Positions 1-5,001 of a DNA stretch of 5,001 nucleotides are shown one piece after another. Each line of letters opens with the position of its first letter. Position 1 is the stretch's first letter. Under the pieces are notes generated by a model that made no database searches, had not been told where the DNA came from, and worked only from the letters and a program-made list of their open reading frames with translations. Source of the stretch: JASBSR01 sp963847575 (GTDB lineage: Bacteria; Pseudomonadota; Gammaproteobacteria; SZUA-229); NCBI GenBank assembly GCA_963847575.1, contig CAWKAL010000005.1:1-5001 (forward strand). Reading direction: 5' to 3'. The position numbers and the translations under genes are program-made.

Positions 1-454
1 ATGTCCTCTTCTTCGTTCAGGTATTGCTCGATTGAAATCGACCGCGCCAAGCTTGTGTCCGGCGAAATAGGCCAGCGGGCCACCGAGGCCACCGAACACC
101 GCGGCCAGCAGGTAGCGATCGTGCATCCATTTCATCGACACGTTGAGCGTGGTGGCAAACAGTGCCCACATCGCAATCAGCCAGTGCGGCGCCATGCCGT
201 TAATGAGCACGCCTGCATTAAATTCATACAGCCCGGCCAGTGTCAGTGCGCTGTCCCAGAACGTGCCGATGAGGGTACATGCTGCAACCAGCATGAGCTC
301 GTCGGCCGGGCGCAGCGCACGTGTCTAAATGCACCACAATAATCACGCCAACAATCAATGACCCCAGCCAGGCGTAGTCTGCATTCGCGCCGCCGAGCAC
401 GCAGGCAAACCAGCCGAGCTGGAACAAAACAAAATTTTGTATCAGGAGAACCAT
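1..454 (-). CDS. DUF2878 family membrane protein, frameshifted and cut by the left edge
   Basis: This is a small integral membrane protein of the DUF2878 family, whose biochemical role is unknown. The start at 454 lies 3 bp after the stop of the upstream methyltransferase gene. There is no clear Shine-Dalgarno sequence, so translational coupling is likely. The first ~43 codons read MVLLIQNFVLFQLGWFACVL, then a second hydrophobic stretch ending VIIVVHL. The frame then closes unless one base is skipped near 315-328. In the next frame the protein continues as RPADELMLVAACTLIGTFWD, then INGMAPHWLIAMWALFATTL, a GGLGGPLAYFAGHKLGA segment, and runs off the window at position 1. About 151 codons are visible. 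Several membrane helices and the W-x-F-A-T-T-L-N motif typical of the family are present. The family assignment is from recognition of these motifs. The shift may be a sequencing error or a real mutation. In gammaproteobacteria this family often sits next to Cfa-like methyltransferases. Confidence 0.75.
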
Positions 455-457
455 TGC

Positions 458-1508
458 TTAGTTCTGCACATCGCGTTTGCTGAACAGGTAGTGGCTGACA
501 AACCATTCATTGCCGTCGCGGTAGCCAAACATTTCTGATACCGCGAGAAAAAACATGCGCCAGCGCATAAACCAGAGTTTCGCAAAGTCCTTGCCGTAGG
601 TGTTTTCAAGCACGGGCCATAGTTCATCGCGCGTAGCGTCGAGGTTTTGCAACCAGGCTTCAGCTGTTTTCTGGTAATGGCTGCCGTTCCAGCGCCAGCG
701 GTTTTCCAGCTTCAGGTGGTCCTGGAAAAACAGCGGTAAATCATCACTCGGCATCATGCCGCCGGAGAAAAAATAGCGGCTCATCCAGTCGGTGTTATCT
801 TTATCTTCGAACGGGTAGGGCACACTGCGGTGCACAAAAATGTGCATGAAAAACTTGCCATCGGGTTTCAGCCAGCTGTGAATGCGTTCGAACAGTGCCT
901 GGTAATTGCGCATATGCTCGATCATTTCTACCGACACGATGCGATCGTATGATCCCCGTCGCCTGAAAATCATTCATATCAGCGGTAATGACATTGATAT
1001 TGTCCAGTCCCTGCATGCGGGCACAGTGACGGATATGTTCACCCTGTGAGCCAGAATTCGAAACCGCGGTGATCGTGCTGTTCGGGTAATGGTTGGCCAT
1101 CCACAGGGTCAGTGATCCCCAGCCACAACCCAGTTCCAGAATATGCATGCCATCTTCAATATCGGCATGCTCACAGGTCAGCAGCAGCGCATTATGCTCG
1201 GCCTGTGCAAGGTGTCGCGTCGTCGGGTCCCAGTAACAACAGCTGTATTTTGCGTGCGGGCCCAGCACCGAGTGATAGAACGTCTGCGGCACTTCGTAAT
1301 GCTGTTCATTGGCCTTTTCTGGTAACAGCGCAATCGCCGAAGACTTCATGTGCTCGATGAATGCTGACTGGCTCGTGTTCATCGATTCAACATCGGATGC
1401 ATTGATATCATCCAGTCGCTGACGCAATAATTTACGAATGCCGTGCCTGATCAGGCTATCGGGAATAACACCGGCTTCACTGAGTTCAACTGCAAGATTC
1501 TGTTTCAT
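458..1508 (-). CDS. Cfa/coclaurine N-methyltransferase-like SAM-dependent methyltransferase, frameshifted
   Basis: This is a class I SAM-dependent methyltransferase of the cyclopropane-fatty-acyl-phospholipid synthase superfamily, closest in motifs to the coclaurine-N-methyltransferase-like branch. The likely substrate is an unsaturated membrane lipid acyl chain, but that is inference. Visible motifs are YSCCYW (residues 88-93, matching the YSCAYW active-site cysteine segment of E. coli Cfa), the SAM-binding loop LELGCGWGSLTLWMA (from 124), VSNS-x-Q (149-155), SVEMIEHM carrying the conserved Glu, FFMHIFVHR, then DWMSRYFFSGGMMPS and FFQDH. The reading frame breaks at a G4 run (plus 954-957). 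Dropping one G joins FQATG to SYDRIVSVEMIEHM perfectly and gives 349 residues, the usual length. Without correction, the upstream frame spans 1508-801 and the downstream frame ends at 458. The start at 1508 is 1 bp after the regulator stop, with AGGT inside the end of that gene as the ribosome site. It is probably cotranscribed with both neighbours. Confidence 0.85.
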
Positions 1509-1509
1509 A

Positions 1510-2436
1510 CTATTTACCTGTTAAAGGTTTGGGTTTGCATTTTTCTGCAACTGCTTTGGCAACCGTGGAGACGCTGTTAGCAAGTCCGCTTTCGAGCGTA
1601 ATCACATTTGCCGCGGTTAGTGTCTTCGTGCATGACTGTGGGATATCGCCGCCGACAAATACCGGGATAGTCAGTTCGCGGGTGAGCAACTCGATATCGG
1701 CCACAATATTGGAGCAGTCGAGCGTGGCTGAACCGGATAACACCACGCCCTGGCATTGCGTTTTACTGACCACGTGATGTAATTCAAACACCGGAAGATC
1801 GGCACCGAGCAGGATAATGCGAAAGCCCTTGCTGTTCGCCATCAGGGCAAACAGCAGCAGGCCGAATTCGTGATGTTCACCGGGTAGACAGGCGGCAATA
1901 AGCGTGGGGCCGTTGTTGCGTAAATTCTGATGATGAAACCGCGCGCCCAGTTTATTGCGCAGGTAAACACTGAAGAAATGTTCTTCGGCGATGCGGCCTG
2001 GTTGTGTTTTCCAGCGCTCACCCAGGTCGTCGAGCAAAGGCAGGATCAGACGCAAGGTGACAATGTCGACCGGGTAGAGCGACATGGCATCGTTGTAAAT
2101 CGTATCCAGCCCGCTTTCATTAAAGGCTTCAACCGCGCTGACCATGCGCTGGCGATAGTGCACCCAGACATCTGCGGGTGAGTCTGTGTCATCGCTGCTG
2201 GTGCTTGAAATATCGCGCGCGATTTTGCTGATCGCAGTGCCGTCTGCGAGTCGTCGCTGGATGTCATTGATCAGTGAAATATCATCCTGGGTATACAACC
2301 GATGTCCTTTGGGTGTGCGTAACGGCTGAATCAGTCCATAACGCCGTTCCCAGGCGCGCAGTGTGACCGCATTGACACCGGTGACCTCGGAGACAGTGCG
2401 TATTGGGTATTGCTGATTGCTGTTATTGGTTTCCAT
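1510..2436 (-). CDS. MerR-family regulator with B12-binding domain (CarH/LitR type)
   Basis: This is a 308-residue transcription factor of the cobalamin-dependent light-responsive MerR group (CarA/CarH/LitR). Residues ~10-75 form the MerR winged helix, with TLRAWERRYGLIQPLRTPKG as the recognition part. Residues ~95-170 form the four-helix cap with the W-x9-EH signature (W142, E152, H153). Residues ~177-290 form the Rossmann B12-binding domain with E187-x-H189-x-x-G192, an SGS (234-236) and a GG (262-263). In this family H189 would be the lower cobalt ligand. The residue after W142 is Lys, whereas T. thermophilus CarH (from memory) has the upper light-state ligand His132 there. Light sensing may therefore differ from that prototype. 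It heads a leftward operon with the methyltransferase and DUF2878 genes and is divergent from the DUF523-DUF1722 gene. It probably binds the TGTACA boxes between them and represses its own promoter in the dark (inference). Confidence 0.9.
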   Translation of the reverse strand: METNNSNQQYPIRTVSEVTGVNAVTLRAWERRYGLIQPLRTPKGHRLYTQDDISLINDIQRRLADGTAISKIARDISSTSSDDTDSPADVWVHYRQRMVSAVEAFNESGLDTIYNDAMSLYPVDIVTLRLILPLLDDLGERWKTQPGRIAEEHFFSVYLRNKLGARFHHQNLRNNGPTLIAACLPGEHHEFGLLLFALMANSKGFRIILLGADLPVFELHHVVSKTQCQGVVLSGSATLDCSNIVADIELLTRELTIPVFVGGDIPQSCTKTLTAANVITLESGLANSVSTVAKAVAEKCKPKPLTGK

Positions 2437-2469
2437 AATGTGCTGGACTCAATAATACTTGTGCAAAAC

Positions 2470-2499
2470 ATTGTACATATAATTAAATAATTGTACAAT
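2470..2499. promoter_or_regulatory. Symmetric bidirectional promoter/operator with paired TGTACA boxes
   Basis: A perfect 8-bp inverted repeat, ATTGTACA (2470-2477) and TGTACAAT (2492-2499), is separated by 14 A/T bases. Because of the symmetry, each strand reads TTGTAC-17 bp-TACAAT, a plausible sigma-70 -35/-10 pair. The rightward copy has its -35 at 2471-2476 and its -10 at 2494-2499. The leftward copy has its -35 at 2498-2493 and its -10 at 2475-2470. The leftward start would fall near 2463, about 27 nt before the MerR gene. The rightward start would fall near 2506, leaving a ~120-nt leader before the DUF523 gene. Paired TGTACA-like boxes are reported operators of LitR-type MerR proteins (from memory). 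A bound dimer or tetramer would cover both -35 and -10 elements in both directions. A further TGTGCA (2460-2465) lies 12 bp to the left. Confidence 0.65.
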
Positions 2500-2572
2500 A
2501 TATTTCAGTTAAATTTATGAAATCAGTATATACATATATATAACAAGCACATAGATAGATATCGCAATTACA

Positions 2573-2604
2573 ACTATGCATAGTATCTATACAAAATATG
2601 TACA
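2573..2604. promoter_or_regulatory. Second box cluster and palindrome upstream of the DUF523-DUF1722 gene
   Basis: A perfect 12-bp palindrome ACTATGCATAGT (2573-2584) is followed by TATACA (2588-2593) and TGTACA (2599-2604). The two hexamers start 11 bp apart, about one helical turn. A third TATACA lies at 2529-2534 in a run of TA repeats. These resemble the boxes of the main promoter/operator and may be secondary sites for the same regulator in the long rightward leader. A weak promoter reading TTACAA-16 bp-TACAAA (2568-2595) could also lie here. The function is inferred only from the repeated hexamer. Confidence 0.35.
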
Positions 2605-2628
2605 ACTAACCAACGGGAACATCAGCTT

Positions 2629-3591
2629 ATGAACAAAATCACCCTCGGTATCAGTAGCTGTCTTTTGGGAAACCATGTGCGCCACGATGGTAGCCATAAG
2701 AAAAATCAATATGTTATGGAAAGTCTTTCATCCTGGTTCGAGTTTCGTGCAGTGTGCCCGGAAGCCGCCATCGGCCTCGGCGTGCCACGACCGGCGATGC
2801 GACTGGTGAAAACTGCACAGGGTATTCGCATGCTGGTTTCAAAATCGCCCGAGAACGACCTGACCGACCGGCTGATCGCCTGGTCGGAAAACGCGGTTGA
2901 TAACATGCACGACCTGTCGGGCTATATTCTGAAAAGCCAGTCACCCTCGTGCGGCATGGAACGCGTGCGCATTTTCGACCACAACGGCGTACCGAAAAAA
3001 GAAGCTGCAGGCCTGTTCGCCGCAACACTGATGCAGGCCATGCCGTGGCTGCCGGTGGAAGAAGAAGGCCGGCTGAATGATCCGACACTGCGCGAAAACT
3101 TTATCCAGCGGGTATACATCTATCATCGCTGGCAGCAAATGATCGCGCGCGGTATCAGCGTGGCCAGCCTGATGGAATTTCACCAGCGTCACAAGTTGCA
3201 GTTGCTCGCACACAATGAAGCCATGTATCGCCAGCTCGGCCGCCATATCGCCGGCGTCAACCGCACTAACCTCGAAGCCGTTGCCCAGCACTACCTGCAA
3301 AACATGATGCACTGCATGTCACAACGCGCCACGCGCAAGCGACACACCAATGTGCTGATGCATGTGATGGGCTATCTAAAACATAAACTAACAGGCCAGG
3401 ACAAACAGGAACTGCTCGAAGCGCTGGAACAATACCGCACCGGCCTGCTGCCCATCGTGGTGCCGTTAACCTTGCTCAAACACCACCTGCGCATATACCC
3501 GGATCCGTACATCGGCAACCAGCATTATCTCTGCGCCGTACCCGGAAGCATTGATGTTGCGGAATATGATCTAGGCAGTGGTGGAGATTAA
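2629..3591 (+). CDS. TudS-like DUF523 domain fused to DUF1722 (YbgA-like) protein
   Basis: This is a 320-residue cytoplasmic two-domain protein. Residues ~4-150 are DUF523, now linked to TudS thiouracil desulfurases that bind a [4Fe-4S] cluster through three cysteines. The equivalents here are C11 in GISSCLLG, C43 in VCPE and C108 in SPSCG, alongside VRHDG and GLGVPRP. Residues ~185-303 are DUF1722, as in E. coli YbgA: FHQRHKLQLLAHN, then RKRHTNVLMHVMGYLKH, and LLKHHL-x3-PDPYIGNQHYL. The actual substrate of the fused protein is unknown; desulfuration of a thiolated base is a family-based guess. The start is supported by GGGA at 2615-2618, 10 bases before the ATG, and by the position of the SSC motif. 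The gene is divergent from the MerR regulator. YbgA-type genes often precede photolyase (phrB), but here the next DNA is a repeat and a homing-endonuclease gene. No frameshift or missing key residue is seen. Confidence 0.9.
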   Translation: MNKITLGISSCLLGNHVRHDGSHKKNQYVMESLSSWFEFRAVCPEAAIGLGVPRPAMRLVKTAQGIRMLVSKSPENDLTDRLIAWSENAVDNMHDLSGYILKSQSPSCGMERVRIFDHNGVPKKEAAGLFAATLMQAMPWLPVEEEGRLNDPTLRENFIQRVYIYHRWQQMIARGISVASLMEFHQRHKLQLLAHNEAMYRQLGRHIAGVNRTNLEAVAQHYLQNMMHCMSQRATRKRHTNVLMHVMGYLKHKLTGQDKQELLEALEQYRTGLLPIVVPLTLLKHHLRIYPDPYIGNQHYLCAVPGSIDVAEYDLGSGGD

Positions 3592-3600
3592 ATAATATTA

Positions 3601-3715
3601 TTAGCCGCAAATGAACGCTAATAAACGCGAATAAAAACAAAAGCATTTATAGGTGTTGTGCGCCGCAGGCGCGCAAACAAACATTTGCGTTTATTCGCGT
3701 TCATTTGCGGACTAA
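3601..3715. repeat. Imperfect inverted repeat made of 10-bp CGCNAATNAA units
   Basis: The left arm (3601-3635) holds three tandem decamers: CGCAAATGAA (3606-3615), CGCTAATAAA (3616-3625) and CGCGAATAAA (3626-3635). The right arm (about 3680-3715) carries the same array on the opposite strand: CGCAAATGAA (3709-3700), CGCGAATAAA (3699-3690) and CGCAAATGTT (3689-3680). The arms match with one indel and two substitutions over about 33 bp, so the transcript of either strand can form a long hairpin. The spacer holds a smaller GC-rich hairpin, GCGCC-GCA-GGCGC (3660-3672). The right arm overlaps the stop codon of the endonuclease gene. It lies between convergent genes and may limit read-through, but there is no T-run typical of an intrinsic terminator. 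It resembles dispersed extragenic repeats seen in other genomes (recollection). Confidence 0.8.
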
Positions 3716-4173
3716 TGCTTTTCCATTGTTTTATTTGAATCTGGCTTTATTGCCAGAAACTGTGCAACAAACATTTCCCTTTCTGTTTTCATGTTTTCAC
3801 TATACCTGCCATTACGTGGTGTCAGGCGCAGGTAATTATCCAGCACCAGTTCTGCGCGTTGTGCTTTGTAAGTAAGCAGGTAGGGTGTTATCTGTTGTAA
3901 CAAGTCCAGGGCCTGCCGGTTGCTAATGAGATAGCTCGCACCAGGGCTGTGTTTTTTTGAGTATGTTTTTTTGTTGACGATGCGCCCAGTACCTGCTGCA
4001 TCCCGTACATAATGCAATAACTTCATATCGTTATTGCTGATGCTGATTTCTAGCTGGCGATTTTCGTTTTTGTGTCGACGTGTTAGCGAGATGCTGCCTT
4101 CGCCATCGATCAGCCCGGCAATATAAGCGGCATCTGTGTCACTGAGTTTTCGGGTTTTTTTATACTCGGCCAT
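3712..4173 (-). CDS. Single-motif LAGLIDADG homing endonuclease, free-standing
   Basis: This is a 153-residue protein with one LAGLIDADG motif, YIAGLIDGEGS (residues 17-27). E25 and D23 are the acidic residues of the motif, which supply the metal-binding carboxylate at the dimer interface. Single-motif members (about 150-170 residues) act as homodimers that cut a long, nearly palindromic DNA site and promote homing. Later segments fit the alpha-beta fold: LEISISNNDMKLLHYV (41-56) and ALDLLQQITPYLLTYKAQRA (88-107), a leucine-rich helix followed by the conserved lysine region. The start at 4173 is preceded by AGGG with about 8-9 bases of spacing. The gene lies 62 bp downstream of the tmRNA 3' end, on the same strand and beyond its terminator. 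It is not inside the intron. Its stop codon falls in the neighbouring inverted repeat. It is less GC-rich than the neighbouring coding regions, which suits an acquired selfish gene. Its target is unknown; intronless ssrA is a reasonable guess. Confidence 0.85.
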   Translation of the reverse strand: MAEYKKTRKLSDTDAAYIAGLIDGEGSISLTRRHKNENRQLEISISNNDMKLLHYVRDAAGTGRIVNKKTYSKKHSPGASYLISNRQALDLLQQITPYLLTYKAQRAELVLDNYLRLTPRNGRYSENMKTEREMFVAQFLAIKPDSNKTMEKH

Positions 4174-4200
4174 TCTCGCTTCCCTGCAATGAATGTAAAT

Positions 4201-4228
4201 AAAAAACCCCGGTCAATCTTGACCGGGG
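4201..4228 (-). terminator. Intrinsic terminator of ssrA
   Basis: Read on the minus strand, the stem CCCCGGTCAA / TTGACCGGGG (10 bp, plus coordinates 4207-4228) with a minimal GA loop is followed directly by TTTTTT (4206-4201). It begins 7 bases after the CCA end of the tmRNA. This is a textbook rho-independent terminator for the tmRNA precursor. It separates the tmRNA from the endonuclease gene that starts 28 bp further on, so that gene needs read-through or its own promoter. Confidence 0.93.
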
Positions 4229-4251
4229 TGATATTGGTGGAGGCGGCGGGG

Positions 4252-4549
4252 CAGCTGTTCCTGAATTTTCATCCAGGGCTGGACTATTCCTTCACCTGTC
4301 ATTGCCTTTGATATGGCGATGGCAGGGGAGAGCGTGTTGTGATTTGTTGCCCCCTGGCAACAAGCCACCCTAGTACTCCATGGTGATTGGCTTTGCAGTC
4401 AATCGCGTTAGAAGCCTATGAGTCTCTAGCCGGCTTACTGGTTTCCCATTCACCGGACGGCGTTGGCGTAGGACCCCTGTCCCGTAGCGTTCACCGTATG
4501 AGCTCTCTGTTTCCAATGGGGATCACTCCCCATGGCGACCATTGTGTTA
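4252..4549 (-). ncRNA. Group I self-splicing intron in the tmRNA T-loop
   Basis: This 298-nt insertion begins after exon U (4550) and ends in G (4252), as group I introns do. The pairings found by eye follow group I order along the RNA. P1: exon CGAU plus intron UA with guide UGGUCG, giving a U-G wobble at the splice site. P2: AUGGGG/CCCCAU (4533-4516). P3: GAGCU (4505-4501) with GGCUU (4416-4412). P4: ACGG (4497-4494) with CCGU (4460-4457). P6: CCGG (4456-4453) with CCGG (4433-4430), capped by UGG-GAAA-CCA (4448-4439). P7: GACU (4424-4421) with AGUC (4285-4282) inside the S-like GGAAUAGUCC. P8: GAUUG/CAAUC (4404-4385). P9: CCUGGAU-GAAA-AUUCAGG (4277-4260). An extra perfect 8-bp hairpin sits at 4363-4344. 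It has no open reading frame of its own. Group I introns at this T-loop site are known from other bacterial tmRNA genes (from memory, the tmRNA Website survey). The exact boundary could shift by one base. Confidence 0.9.
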
Positions 4550-4769
4550 ATCGAACCCGCGTCCGCAAGTACTCCGCCTTTGGCTCTACATGCTTATCCC
4601 GTTCTTAAGTTTAGCCAGCAGCTACCCAACGGGCAGGGAAAACTGAAGGCGATTCCGGATAAGTTTTAACGAATCCACACCGGAAATGCTTCATCGCGAT
4701 CTTATATGAGTCGACCCCGGTTATCTGAGCGTATAAGCACACATCAGGCCGAGGGCTTTACGCAGGGGT

Positions 4770-4802
4770 TTAAGCTGCTAAAGCGTAGTTGTCGTCGTTG
4801 GC
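4770..4802 (-). other. tmRNA proteolysis-tag reading frame (ANDDNYALAA)
   Basis: The resume codon GCC at 4802-4800 opens ten sense codons read A-N-D-D-N-Y-A-L-A-A, followed by TAA at 4772-4770. With the alanine carried by tmRNA itself, the tag added to a stalled protein is A-ANDDNYALAA. The ending ALAA is the ClpXP/ClpA degron. The tag differs from the E. coli tag by one Glu-to-Asp change and is of a type common in gammaproteobacteria. Confidence 0.95.
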
Positions 4803-4925
4803 AACTATAATTTTGCAGATGGATTTACGAGGAAATCTACACCCTCGGCATGCACCTCCGGTTTCGCTACCCACGTCGAAGCCATGTCGCCCCCGTGTTT
4901 TGAAACTTTGGTGTCTAAACATAAT

Positions 4926-4984
4926 CTGGCGGTCAAGCCAGGTTACATTATAAGCATATATGGTGGTGTTTGGGCATATTTCAA
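4926..4984 (-). promoter_or_regulatory. Probable ssrA promoter and 5' leader hairpin
   Basis: On the minus strand a perfect -10 hexamer TATAAT (4952-4947) lies about 53 bases before the mature tmRNA 5' end, with TG two bases upstream. No good -35 sits 16-18 bases before it. A TTGAAA (4984-4979) is 17 bases from a poorer ATATAT -10-like stretch, so two overlapping promoters are possible. The start would fall near 4940. The leader that RNases must remove contains a CTGGC/GCCAG hairpin (4941-4926). Confidence 0.55.
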
Positions 4985-5001
4985 GTGGGTGGGCTGGGTG
5001 G

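Larger units (their letters stand above)
4235..4894 (-). ncRNA. ssrA: Transfer-messenger RNA (tmRNA), interrupted by a group I intron
   Basis: tmRNA rescues stalled ribosomes by acting first as alanyl-tRNA and then as a short mRNA that adds a degradation tag, together with SmpB. The mature 5' end is GGGGGCGACATGGC at 4894. The 5' strand GGGGGCG pairs with the 3' strand CGCCTCC through seven pairs, including the G3-U alanine identity pair, followed by encoded ACCA ending at 4235. The tag reading frame is at 4802-4770, preceded by TATAGTT. The usual tmRNA landmarks GGTGCATGCCGAGGG and ACTACGCTTTAGCAGCTTAA are present. Exon 1 (4894-4550, 345 nt) stops inside the T-loop after GCGGGTTCGAT. Exon 2 (4251-4235, 17 nt) starts CCCCGCCGCC. 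Joined, they form a normal T arm, GCGGG-TTCGATC-CCCGC, and a 362-nt RNA, about the size of the E. coli molecule. The tRNA half can be completed only after splicing. smpB is not in the window. Confidence 0.95.

Noticed and set aside
1..342. 113-codon open frame on the plus strand at the left edge
   Set aside because: It is the antisense shadow of DUF2878. The minus strand gives recognisable membrane-protein motifs and this frame gives none.
945..970. Programmed ribosomal frameshift in the methyltransferase
   Set aside because: There is no slippery heptamer, stop-codon stimulator or family precedent, and a single extra G explains it more simply.
2714..3312. Overlapping minus-strand open frames inside the DUF523-DUF1722 gene
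   Set aside because: They are shadows of a gene with full-length conserved domains on the plus strand, and they show no family motifs or ribosome sites.
3601..3715. CRISPR array
   Set aside because: The units are 10 bp, contiguous without spacers, and inverted between the two arms. No cas gene is present.
4201..4234. Promoter for the endonuclease gene in the gap after ssrA
   Set aside because: The gap is taken up by the terminator stem and T-run, and no convincing -35/-10 pair is visible.
4387..4608. 73-codon open frame on the plus strand
   Set aside because: It lies antisense to the tmRNA exon and its intron, with no coding character. The structured RNA explains the sequence.
4235..4894. 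Two-piece (circularly permuted) tmRNA
   Set aside because: The order is the normal 5' acceptor strand, tag, then 3' acceptor strand. The insertion is in the T-loop and folds as a group I intron.

Overview
The window looks like chromosomal DNA of a gammaproteobacterium. The tmRNA tag peptide reads ANDDNYALAA, and a CarH/LitR-type MerR regulator sits back to back with a DUF523-DUF1722 gene, a pairing typical of that class. No species can be named from the sequence alone.

Left part (1-2436, minus strand): a compact operon reads leftward in the order MerR/B12-binding regulator, Cfa/coclaurine-N-methyltransferase-like SAM methyltransferase, DUF2878 membrane protein. Gaps between genes are 1-3 bp. 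Both downstream genes carry a single-base (+1) frameshift while the coding sequence on either side remains well conserved. DUF2878 runs off the left edge.

Centre (2437-3591): an AT-rich divergent control region contains a perfect ATTGTACA-N14-TGTACAAT inverted repeat. It provides a TTGTAC-N17-TACAAT promoter on both strands, so one regulator site could control both directions. The rightward gene encodes a TudS-like DUF523 domain fused to DUF1722. These genes belong to the light and photo-oxidative-stress neighbourhood (LitR, lipid methylation, YbgA). The photolyase that often follows is absent.

Right part (3592-5001): after an imperfect inverted repeat built of 10-bp units comes a free-standing single-motif LAGLIDADG endonuclease gene (minus). 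Next is a strong intrinsic terminator, then ssrA (tmRNA, minus) with its promoter near the right edge. The ssrA gene is split in its T-loop by a 298-nt group I intron. I could fold the P1, P2, P3, P4, P6, P7, P8 and P9 pairings in the correct group I order. Removing the intron gives a 362-nt tmRNA with a complete G3-U alanine acceptor stem and an encoded CCA. The intron has no ORF; the homing-endonuclease gene lies just 62 bp beyond the tmRNA 3' end on the same strand, suggesting an intron/endonuclease partnership at this locus.
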